DNA of 48,618 bases. Source: Candidatus Burkholderia humilis (GTDB taxonomy: Bacteria; Pseudomonadota; Gammaproteobacteria; Burkholderiales; Burkholderiaceae). A program made the translations under genes and the position numbers. Below, one piece after another: positions 31,737 to 39,517 of this stretch. Every line of letters starts with the position of its first letter. Position 1 is the stretch's first letter. The stretch spans positions 1 through 48,618 of the forward strand of contig LFMX01000039.1 in the NCBI GenBank assembly GCA_001184405.1, written 5' to 3'. The notes beneath the pieces are model-generated. The model made no database searches and was not told the DNA's origin. It saw only the letters and a program-made list of their open reading frames with translations.

Positions 31737-32117
31737 ATCCGAGCGAAATTTGGTCGCCATCCAAGGCGAAGGACAGATTGTCCACTTAAAGGGATAAGTG
31801 TCATTCGATCAATAAGGAAAAATCGTCGGGCAGCACGACATGCATGCTCAGGTTCGACGAACCTTGGAGAATATCCGAGGTGTTCTCGCGGCGATGGGCG
31901 GACAAATGCTCGATTGATCTCGCTCGTCCATTACGCGACGGATATTGAAACTTTTATGTCGACCGGAGCTATTCGCAAATAATTTTTTTCTGCCCCCTAT
32001 CCAGTTACGACGACCATTCAGATTGAGCGTCTGTACCACCCGGAATTGTTGATCGAAATCGCGGCGATTGCAGAAATTCCTCGTTCTCGTTTTCGCCATC
32101 CTGAGAACAGCTCATGA
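31721..32117 (+). pseudogene. RidA-family (YjgF/UK114) enamine/imine deaminase, pseudogene
   Basis: RidA-like sequence is readable across three frames. MVIGVNPSEIWSP is followed by LVAIQGEGQIVHLKG, a stop, VSFDQ, a stop, and GKIVGQHDMHAQVRRTLENI then RGVLAAMGGQML. A shift leads to LISLVHYATDIETFMSTGAI then RK, a further stop, and APYPVTTTIQIERLYHPELL, ending IAAIAEIPRSRF. The order, spacing and the final 'IE..AIAEIPR' strand are typical of the family. At least two stops, one frameshift and a small deletion make it clearly dead. Its ATG overlaps the end of the SagB-like frame, so it was the fourth gene of the same operon. Confidence 0.75.
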
Positions 32118-32199
32118 CTTTTGTCTTGCAGCTCTTCAGCTGAACGTTTCGCGACCTACGCGGTGTCGATTTACCGTTTGAGGTTTGCGGCTTGGTCGA

Positions 32200-32937
32200 T
32201 CAAAGGAGGTTTGAAAGTTGCGCACTGCCGTTGCGCTTCATCTGCGCCCACATGCAGGCGTCAAGCAGCGAAGCTGGAACCCCCAGCGCCCGACTGAACT
32301 CGACGAAGCGTCGTTCCAAGAGACCGTATTGGGCCGGCAGTTTCACGATCGGTGGAAAGACTCCACAAATTTGCGCTGCCCTCACGAGATGAACGTCTAG
32401 GATAGCAATTTCGTCGCAGCCATGGTAGTTGTGAACCACCCAAGCCGCAGTCTTGGGACCCACTCCCTTTATCTTCAAAAGCCAGTCACGCAGCGTAAGT
32501 GCTTCAGTCGGGGGGACTTCGTCTCGAAAGGCACTCGCCACGGCAGAAAGGTAACGACTTTTGGTTCTAGCAAAGCGATAGCGGACAGGTCGACCGGCCA
32601 CGGTCAGCGGCAGGCTCAAGCGTGCGAAGTATTGCTCTTCATCAATGCCCGGCCTAAGAAGTCCAGCATTCTTCAAGGCACCGAACGCGGCGAGTCCCGT
32701 TTCTGATCTCAAGCTGTGCCCGCCGAGAACGCATGCCGCCACCTCCTCCTGCAAAGTCTCACCAATCCGGTACGTTGCAGTCTCGTTACAGCGTTGGTGG
32801 AGTAACGCCCGCCAGTAGGCAGGTGTAAACGGAGACCCGCACTCGCCCCACCGGACGCCAGGCAGTACTTCCGCGTCCGGGTTTGGAATAACCAGCGGCG
32901 GGATATCGGAATCAAAGGCGAATATTGTCTGCGGCAT
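32200..32937 (-). CDS. OGG-like HhH-GPD DNA glycosylase
   Basis: Intact, 245 codons, convergent to the QueC-like operon. It has the helix-hairpin-helix and catalytic segment LLKIKGVGPKTAAWVVHNYH, with the lysine nucleophile position after GVGP, and the catalytic Asp in EIAILDVHLVRAAQICGVF. This is the arrangement of 8-oxoguanine glycosylase/AP lyases (OGG2/AGOG type). The N-terminal 100 residues do not match housekeeping MutY or Nth. OGG-like proteins of this kind occur beside QueC-like genes in some type IV CBASS operons. It would excise a modified base and cut the strand; the natural substrate is unknown. No clear ribosome-binding site precedes the ATG. Confidence 0.8.
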   Translation of the reverse strand: MPQTIFAFDSDIPPLVIPNPDAEVLPGVRWGECGSPFTPAYWRALLHQRCNETATYRIGETLQEEVAACVLGGHSLRSETGLAAFGALKNAGLLRPGIDEEQYFARLSLPLTVAGRPVRYRFARTKSRYLSAVASAFRDEVPPTEALTLRDWLLKIKGVGPKTAAWVVHNYHGCDEIAILDVHLVRAAQICGVFPPIVKLPAQYGLLERRFVEFSRALGVPASLLDACMWAQMKRNGSAQLSNLL

Positions 32938-33205
32938 TCTGGGCCCGATACTGTCTGAGACGAATTATAGCGATGGATGAACAGACGGCTCCCATCTACG
33001 TTTGGTCGGATACTTCATACAAAAGATGCAGAAACGGCGATCCGATATCAATCCCGCACCGCAAGTCTAAAAATGTTGGTGGTGTAAGCTAAAATTTTAG
33101 GTAAAGGCGGCGAGCCAACGTTGCCGTGCACAGCGTGCTGCAGACGAGCGCGCGAGGCAACAAACCGGATTGTCGGAGCGCATTTTTGTTTATCAGGAGC
33201 ACCAG

Positions 33206-34122
33206 TTGAAGCCTCAAGACTTCGATCTTGACCTTGTGCGAGCCTTCTTGGCCGTTTCCGAGACGCGCAACTTTACGCAAGCTGCGACAGGTCTGCATCG
33301 GACGCAGTCAGCAGTAAGCATGAAAATCAAGCGTCTGGAAGAAATCATCGGCGAGCGTCTTGTTGAACGGGACACCACGACCGTCATGTTGACCTCCGTG
33401 GGCGAAAGATTCGTCGGTATCGCACAGCGATTGATCGAAGCCCATGAGGACGCCTTCTTTACGCTACAGCACAATTTGGCGATTGGCAGACTTACTCTGG
33501 CAACGTCAGAAACCTTCGCGTCGTGCCTCATGCCGCCGGTTCTTGCCAAAATCGGCGCCGCATTTCCGAACATTGAGATGGAGATCCGCTGCGGACACAG
33601 TTGGAGAATGCTCGAATCAATGGACACGGACGGTATCGACTTGGTTGTTGCAACAAAATATCCGGCTAGGCGCGACGGAATACCACTCGGTCGGGAAGAA
33701 TTGATGTGGGTATGCAGCAAGGGCAGCGCAGTATTTCAACAGACGCCTGTACCTTTAGCTGTGTTTCCAGATGGCTGCCTATATCGGCGGGCAGGTCTCG
33801 CCGCCCTTGACGCGCACAAGAAGCATTGGCGGATTGCGTACACCAGCTTGAATCATGAAGGTCTACTTGCCGCAGTGGACGCTGGAAGCGCGGTGTCGAT
33901 TATGATCGAGAGTGCCGTCAATGATCGCCACCGCGTGCTGCTCCGGACGACGGATTTCCATCGCTGGCGTCGACGGAAATGGAGCTTTACTCACGACGTT
34001 CCGCAACCTCACCCGTCGCACGTAGTGTTTCAGACATCATTCGCGCCCACTTCGCAGCCTGCACGAGCGAACGAGATGTCACTTCGATGAAAAGCGCCTC
34101 ATCGGTCGAAGCAGTCAACTAA
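33206..34122 (+). pseudogene. LysR-family transcriptional regulator, 3' frameshift
   Basis: It starts at TTG with CAGGAG six bases upstream. The helix-turn-helix region is DLVRAFLAVSETRNFTQAAT and GLHRTQSAVSMKIKRLEE, followed by a substrate-binding domain (LTLATSETFASCLMPPVLAK) with AVDAGSAVSIMIESAVNDRH. Near 33945 a base is missing after VLLR. The expected ending, LASTEMELYSRRSATSPVAR and VSDIIRAHFAA, is readable one frame over and stops at 34120-34122. In the present frame it ends at 34090 with an unrelated tail. DNA binding could survive. It faces away from the glycosylase and towards the end of the oxidase operon, which it may have regulated. Confidence 0.8.
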
Positions 34123-34680
34123 CGCGCCGGCGCGCCATCGGAAATACCCGCGCGGGCCTACCGCGAACTCGTTCTTGTTACGCTCTGTCGTGTTCAACTG
34201 CGCGTGCGCGTGCGCGAGCGGTCCGAGCGCCTCCGACTCCTTGATGCCCATTACCTTAGGTTCCGGGGCGGTTCAACGTCCCCTAGCCTATTACGCCACC
34301 GGAACATTTTTTCTGGGAATTGTATTGAGCGTTTTCATTCAACAACTCAATCATGTCGTTAATAACATCGTGAGGCTCGTTGTTCATGTAACGATGAAAG
34401 AGCTGAATTGTAAGTTGATGCTCTGCATAACGTGCGTAATTTGACACATCTATGCGCTTTATGTTTTCCCTAGACCGCCCCATATTTTTGCTGTACATCG
34501 GGCGTTGCCCTGTAACACAAGGCACGCTGCGACCATTAAGGAGGCCCGGTCGCGATTCGTGAATATCTGACTTCAGATATTTGCTTTTCCCGGCCAGCCC
34601 TCTTAAATTACCGAGACTACGTCCCGCAAAACCCCGCGAGTTGACTGATATTTGAAGACTCGGCGCGGGTAGCGCTTATC
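34123..34680. other. Intergenic region between LysR gene and desaturase
   Basis: No gene is recognised with confidence. A minus-strand frame of 71 codons from an ATG at 34498 to 34283 (MYSKNMGRSRENIKRIDVSN, LNENAQYNSQKKC) has a protein-like composition and lower GC than its surroundings, but no ribosome-binding site or known relative. A second short minus-strand frame (MGIKESEALGPLAHAHAQLN) ends near 34105. A 9-bp inverted repeat, AATATCTGA and TCAGATATT two bases apart, lies at 34562-34581. Confidence 0.4.
34562..34581. repeat. 9-bp inverted repeat
   Basis: AATATCTGA-CT-TCAGATATT, 100 bases after the end of the desaturase gene on the other strand. It could be an operator or a weak terminator stem; there is no T-run long enough to prefer the latter. 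Confidence 0.5.
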
Positions 34681-35898
34681 TTAGTGCTCCGACGTAGCAG
34701 AAGGACGCAAGAGTGCCGTGAATATATCAGCTGATTCATGAACGGAAATTAACCACTCATCGTGATTGCTAATTGTGCACCGATCGACGCGCGCTGGCAG
34801 GTTGACAGGCGCTTTTGAGATGCCTTTGAACACCGCGTTATGCAATCCCCAAAACTTACGATAATTGGGCCACCTCATGTCACCACAGTCGATATCAACT
34901 TCGCGCGCGAAAGCTGTCTCAGTCCAGCGGAGCGTTGCAGGGTTTCGATGATGGAAATCGTGCTGGGACAGGTCACCGGGCAAAACCATGACTCTTACTG
35001 GCAAGTGATAGCAAAGATGCTCCAGCGACCATAAGAACCAGCTGACCATGTATGGCGCCGTGCGCCTATCCAACCTCTACGGCATGCGACGACCACAGAA
35101 TCGCCCCCAAGAGTGCGTGGCGTGTATATATTTGGGCAAGGTCGAACTATCAGGCGGTGTGAACCATGCATGCTCGCTAATGAACTCGAGAAGCACGCTG
35201 TTTTGATAGAGCAGCGTCAGCGGAATCACTAGCGCGAGGATGCCGGCGTATGTTGGCAGCAAGACGAAGGCACCGGCAAAAAACGCCGCCCACAGGCAAA
35301 GAGCGATCAGGCGAACGGGCCACGATAAACCGTTCACCAAGCTGCGAAGGCGAACCCAAAAGAAACTAACGTGAAATCGCGGAGAAACCAGCGTCACAGC
35401 GAGTCGCAGCCAGAGAGACCTCACTGATGTTCCTGGACGAAACCCCGCTTGCAGCAGAAAGACGCCCGCCGGATCGCGCGACGATGAGAAGACCGCATGA
35501 TGATGAAGTCGAAAGTGTTCTTCGTGATAGTCCTTCGCAGACTGAGTCAGTGTCATGATCGCCATGCAGTTCGCAACGGCGAAGTCGACTCTGAGGTCCC
35601 CGGTGAACCGTCGGTGGATGCATTGATGCGCGACCGTGCTAACCATCCGTCTTGCGCCGTTGACAGCGAGAGCCCATCCCAGTAATAACGCAGCGATAGA
35701 CGAGGCACCGTCGAGTCGCAAGGCATCGATTGCAAGCGCGAGGCCCGAGACATACGTGGGGACAGAACAAGTGGCGTAGCCAACGGGCGTCAACTGGAGG
35801 AGCGGCTTTTGATCATGATCAGGTTTTCCAGTCAGCCAAGCCCAAAACCTTGACGACCAGAGGGGAAAAACACGGTAGCTTGCACGCGTGCTCAACAC
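34681..35898 (-). pseudogene. Membrane fatty acid desaturase-like diiron enzyme with in-frame TAG
   Basis: About 405 codons. The three histidine boxes of the desaturase/hydroxylase superfamily are present: HQCIH, HEEHFRLHHH and the C-terminal HDFHH. Hydrophobic segments lie between them (AAFFAGAFVLLPTYAGILAL). After FCGRRMP there is TAG at 35077-35079, then the same frame continues RLDRRTAPYMVSWFLWSLEH, so one substitution (CAG to TAG likely) separates the third box from the others. The start is taken at a GTG four bases after the upstream gene's stop, with GAGG before it; an overlapping ATG at 35946 is possible. It is third in a three-gene oxidase operon. The lipid or acyl substrate is unknown. 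Confidence 0.8.
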
Positions 35899-35899
35899 G

Positions 35900-36755
35900 T
35901 TAGATTCCTCGCCCGATGTCAAACCGATCTCCCATCTTTCGTTCATCACGGAGAAACCGCACATACTGTTTGACTATTAGGAGCAAACGTTGGTCGGCAG
36001 CCTGCTCAGCGACATACGGCAGCCAGTCAAAGAATGCACCTACCGGCTTCCCTAAAGAAGTGAACTCTGGAAAGGAGGCCAACTGCCTGCTGAAGAGTCG
36101 ATCGCGTTAGGGTCGCGGCAAGTGAAGCCAATTCCACGCCGAATGACTTACTCAGAGGCCGTCGTTCCACGATCTTCGGCGTGTTACATGTCGCGGTTGA
36201 TTCCGACTTTCGAAAGACCGCATCGACTGGTTCACCGCGCAAGTCAAAGTCGAGGCAAAGATTCAGGCGCCGCCCCGCTGAATAGTTAATTGCAGAATGA
36301 AGTTGCGAAGCGTCCAAAAACCAGATTTCGCCCGAACGCATGTGGAACACGATGTCGGTGTCGGAGTGCAAGCAATTCTGGTTTGTCAGCAATGGGATGT
36401 GCACCCGGGACCAGGGCGTCGAATTGAACTCGACAAAATCCCTGTGAGGCACGAGGACGCCGTCGCCAAGCGAGTGAATGCGAGCGAGTTTTAACTTAGA
36501 GGTGTCAAATGTCGAACTAATCCACGCGTTCAACATCGGTACCGCCGAACCGCGAGGCGTAGGTTGCGCGGCATGGCCCCGGTCCATTACCACGCCGTCG
36601 TTGTCGATACTCGTTTGGTTCCAAATGACAAAGCTCTTCCAGTCGCCAAAGTGAAATTCGCTGTAGTGCCGGTTGTCATCAGCGAAAGTCAACATGACGT
36701 GGATTTCCTCAGGCGGCAATGCGAGATCGGATAATCCGATAATCTTTGAGTTCAT
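35900..36755 (-). pseudogene. 2-Oxoglutarate/Fe(II) oxygenase, Asp/Pro-hydroxylase family, frameshifted
   Basis: About 285 codons. The iron-binding facial triad is visible: HRD in LVPHRDFVEF (residues 104 and 106) and the distal His in GEIWFLDASQLHSAINYSAG (residue 153), followed by the 2-oxoglutarate-binding Arg at RRLNLCLDFDL. This layout, with GEIWFLDA, is that of aspartyl/asparaginyl beta-hydroxylase-like and free-proline hydroxylase enzymes. Near 36100 one extra base shifts the frame. The true C-terminal domain (SRQLASFPEFTSLGKPVGAF, WLPYVAEQAADQRLLLIVKQ) is in the other frame and ends at 35900; a separate C-terminal domain is a feature of proline 3-/4-hydroxylases. The substrate may be a free or carrier-bound amino acid; this is inference. 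Confidence 0.75.
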
Positions 36756-36778
36756 TGAATGAGTAGTTAAAATAGCGT

Positions 36779-36807
36779 CGATCGGTTGGTGTATTGCCAA
36801 CCGATCG
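36779..36807. promoter_or_regulatory. 11-bp perfect inverted repeat between oxidase genes
   Basis: CGATCGGTTGG and CCAACCGATCG are separated by seven bases, just upstream of the 2-oxoglutarate oxygenase start. It may be an operator or an intercistronic hairpin. On the minus strand it is followed by a short T-rich stretch, so it could also attenuate transcription. A second, 10-bp GC-rich inverted repeat lies at 36842-36867. Confidence 0.5.
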
Positions 36808-36913
36808 GCTGTGCGAGTGGATCTGGGTGAACGTCACTGTGCCTCGCGCCGCTATGGCGCGGCGCGAGCTAGGTTCGGAAGTCTCGAAGGTGAGTAGTAG
36901 AGCAGGAGAAGTC

Positions 36914-37699
36914 TTAGTGACCGCTGACAGCGTTCATCTCACGCGCGTCGGCGTTCCAGAACTGCTCAAAAAGTCGAAGATGAGTGTTGAATCCACGCGT
37001 CATTCGCTCCAACGCACTCGCGTCGGACGCGAATTGCCTTGCGGCTACAAGCGATTCAATTTTGTGCTCTTTCTCGGTAGCACCGATGTGGGCGTAAAAG
37101 TACTCGCAAGCCTCATGGAACGCGTCTTCTTCATCCCATAAGCCCTTGTAAATCATTGCCCCGTCGTAGAGTTTGCGAAGCATCGTGTATGCCTGCCACT
37201 CCAGAGCCAGTTGGGCTCCTGCTGCGGTCGCATTGTCATCCCCGTACAGGTGCTTTTCTCCTTCGATGAGTGCCATCGTTTCCGGAAGTACTTCCAAGTC
37301 CCTGGAGAGCGACGTCCATTCCAGCCGCGAACCGTCACCCAATCTGCGACCAAGCTCGCCCAGCCACGCATCAAACAAGACGGAGTGCACCTTCTCCGGA
37401 TCGCCGTAACCCATTTCTGAGTAAAGCGTTTTTGCGTATTCGGCCTGTGCGGCCACGTTACGCGTGCTGCTAATCATGACGGCAAGGACTTTCGGAAATG
37501 CTCGGTTGAATTCTCCGTAGTTCCTTGCAAAAACAGCAATCTGTCGTGCGCTTAGCGGCCGGCTAATCCATAGGGAATAGAAGTCGTTGTTCAGGGCACC
37601 ACTCGAAAATGCTGAATGAGCCAACTCTTCAACTTGTTCGGCGAATGCCGGCAAGGGACGTGCGTATGCGTCCTGAACGCTCCTACGATCAAGCATCAT
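36914..37699 (-). CDS. Haem-oxygenase-like diiron oxidase/oxygenase (HDO; iron-containing redox enzyme family)
   Basis: Intact, 261 codons, all helical. The ligand pattern of HDO enzymes is visible: Glu and His in YSEMGYGDPEKVH (about residues 95 and 105), a Glu in QLALEWQAYTML (about 167), and His plus ExxH in FYAHIGATEKEH (about 204-212). HDOs such as UndA, BesC and SznF use O2 for decarboxylation, C-C cleavage or N-oxygenation in specialised metabolism; which one this does cannot be told. It leads a minus-strand operon with a 2-oxoglutarate oxygenase and a desaturase. An AAGGAAA ribosome-binding site precedes the ATG. It is the only gene of the three without a lesion. Confidence 0.82.
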   Translation of the reverse strand: MMLDRRSVQDAYARPLPAFAEQVEELAHSAFSSGALNNDFYSLWISRPLSARQIAVFARNYGEFNRAFPKVLAVMISSTRNVAAQAEYAKTLYSEMGYGDPEKVHSVLFDAWLGELGRRLGDGSRLEWTSLSRDLEVLPETMALIEGEKHLYGDDNATAAGAQLALEWQAYTMLRKLYDGAMIYKGLWDEEDAFHEACEYFYAHIGATEKEHKIESLVAARQFASDASALERMTRGFNTHLRLFEQFWNADAREMNAVSGH

Positions 37700-38784
37700 A
37701 TTTCCTTGTTTGACAAATAAATTCGTTTATTCTCAATAACTTATACAACATGCGAAGTTTCCTTGCCAACGTTGTACTGCGCCAACAAAACATTCTGATA
37801 AGGGCAATCAGAAAGTCGAATCACAGACCACGCTCGGTAGCGTCGTCCGTTTGACCCCTCCGCGGCGCTATTTGAAAAGCGCGACGTTAAGCGTTCGCTT
37901 TGATTTGGTCTTTGGCGTCTTTGGCGTGAACCGCAATGACGGACTCGATGCCGCCTCGCCGAGTCCTCGACGTCAACGAAGCTGCTCTCGTTGCCCGTGA
38001 CAAAGAGTCGAAGTAGCTCCGGTGAGATGAATTGAACTTCGCGTTCGATGTCAGCTAGTTTTCGATCACGTAACACTCATCGGTATCAGCTTCCGACACG
38101 ACGGCGCACGCGTAGAAAGTGGCGAGGACGGCTACTTTTTCCTCGAGGAAAAGTAGCCGGCACAGTGCCTTCTGAAGCGGGCGCCTAAGCTGTCCGGACT
38201 GCACTATGCGAACGAGCGACAGCAGTTCAAGACAGCATGCTTTTGGGCGGGCATCGAGCTAATCTAGGTCAGTCAATCCAGCTCACACTTCGATCATCGG
38301 CGCATTGAAATATGCAGGCTGCCGCAGCAGGCGTCATCACTCGTCGCGGACGGATGTTGACTGAACGTGTATCCCGCGTCGACACGGCTAGTTCTGTTCC
38401 GGTGCAGGAAAGCTGTCCCGCGCAGGGAAACGGGGACGAGCGTGAGGCGATGTGGTGCAACATTTTTGCGGCGTACGGAAATTTGTCGCGCGTTGGCTCG
38501 CCGCCCGGTGCGCCAGCGAACGGAGTAGACAAGCACCTTTGAAAGCGAAGGTTGTCGATCTTTCTGTAATACTTATTATTTATTCAGAAAAAGCAATCCG
38601 CATGGGTAGATTCGCGTGCTTCGAAAAGATCGCGGGGGGGGGCGCGATCGTCTAAAGTTTATAAATAATTCTTCTAGCCTGTATCAGAAATATGAATTGG
38701 ATACGCATTGTGCGACTAAACACGGACTTGTATCGTATGCCACACGCTTAGGCATGTCTTTTCTATCAGTGAAGCAGAAGAAAT
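37700..38784. other. 1.1-kb region without a confident gene; possible decayed minus-strand gene
   Basis: On the minus strand a protein-like series can be read across frames: LDARPKACCLELLSLVRIVQ, VAVLATFYACAVVSEADTDE ending at a stop, then LADIEREVQFISPELLRLFV, TGNESSFVDVEDSARR and, one frame over, ESVIAVHAKDAKDQIKANA before a stop near 37890. This looks like a dead gene of unknown family. On the plus strand, around 38312-38542, there is a 76-codon frame of no recognised family. A run of nine G flanked by GATCGC-type arms lies near 38628-38651. Nothing else is recognised. Confidence 0.35.
38130..38158. repeat. Inverted repeat with XhoI-like centre
   Basis: GGCTACTTTT and AAAAGTAGCC flank a central TCCTCGAGG, giving a 14-15-base-arm hairpin with one bulged T. 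It lies inside the possible gene relic. Origin unknown. Confidence 0.6.
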
Positions 38785-39075
38785 ATGAAAGAATTCGGGG
38801 TCGTTGCAACGCGGTACGCTAGTAGCGGAACACATATCGAAGCACTACGCATTGCACCCATTGAAAACAATGCGTTGGGGAAAACCGTTGAGGTGACGAG
38901 GCATCGGGCAGTGATGCTTATCAAGGAGGGCAACACATTGCTTTCGTTGTTTAAGGTCGACGGAAAATGGCGGCGCGGTGCAAAAGTGGAAATTTTTCTT
39001 CTTTTGACTGAGTATCTCAAGACGAAGAAGGACGCGCCGACACGAGACAACCTTGAGAACTTGCCCTCATTTTGA
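38785..39075 (+). CDS. Small conserved-type protein, DUF3892-like
   Basis: 96 codons, intact. MKEFGVVATRYASSGTHIEA, then a stretch ending LLSLFKVDGKWRRGAKVEIF and TRDNLENLPSF. The pattern 'V-AVRY...HIE' followed by a short basic strand and a final 'L..LP.f' resembles DUF3892 proteins, but the match is from memory and weak. A possible ribosome-binding site AGAAG is at normal spacing. No signal peptide. It is on the strand opposite to the caspase operon, and GC content is low. Confidence 0.5.
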   Translation: MKEFGVVATRYASSGTHIEALRIAPIENNALGKTVEVTRHRAVMLIKEGNTLLSLFKVDGKWRRGAKVEIFLLLTEYLKTKKDAPTRDNLENLPSF

Positions 39076-39131
39076 CGCGGCTTCTAGCGCCACTGTAACC
39101 GACGTTCCTCGCTTACTCTGCTCGTTAAAAG

Positions 39132-39494
39132 ATGAAACGAATTGCTGTCTCTGCTGCGTTACTCGCCACGGTAGCCGCATGTGCCGCCCCTACCGAACTT
39201 ATGCTGTCGAACCCCCAAGATCGACGGATCGACGACCGTGCTGGACTAACAGATTCGATCACGGCCGCGAGATGCGCGCGTAACATGCTTAACGCCTCAC
39301 CTGCCACTCAAGCGGCTGATATCACCACCCGGTCATCTCGTTTTGGTGCTGACCTGACTGTAGATGTGGATGCAACGCTGTTAAACGTTGGCGTTGGCGT
39401 TGGCAACGATTCAATGCCCGTCAGTTATCGATGTCTCTACAGCGGCGCTAGCCTCGTCAAGGCGGCCTGGACTCGAGGCCTGCGCGGCGGATAG
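39132..39494 (+). CDS. Hypothetical small lipoprotein
   Basis: 120 codons, intact. The N-terminus MKRIAVSAALLATVAACAAP is a lipoprotein signal peptide with a lipobox ending AAC. The mature part contains CARNMLNASPATQAADITTR, a Val-Gly repeat (LNVGVGVGND) and YRCLYSGASLVKAAWTRGL, which resembles short secreted proteins with a paired-cysteine fold. It is convergent with the GH13 gene. Function unknown. Confidence 0.6.
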   Translation: MKRIAVSAALLATVAACAAPTELMLSNPQDRRIDDRAGLTDSITAARCARNMLNASPATQAADITTRSSRFGADLTVDVDATLLNVGVGVGNDSMPVSYRCLYSGASLVKAAWTRGLRGG

Positions 39495-39517
39495 GAACGC
39501 ATATTGGATTGCGCGCA

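Noticed and set aside
29912..32937. Complete type IV CBASS or Qat defence system
   Set aside because: No CD-NTase, effector, TGT, ATPase or TatD nuclease could be found in the window; only QueC-like and OGG-like components are shared.
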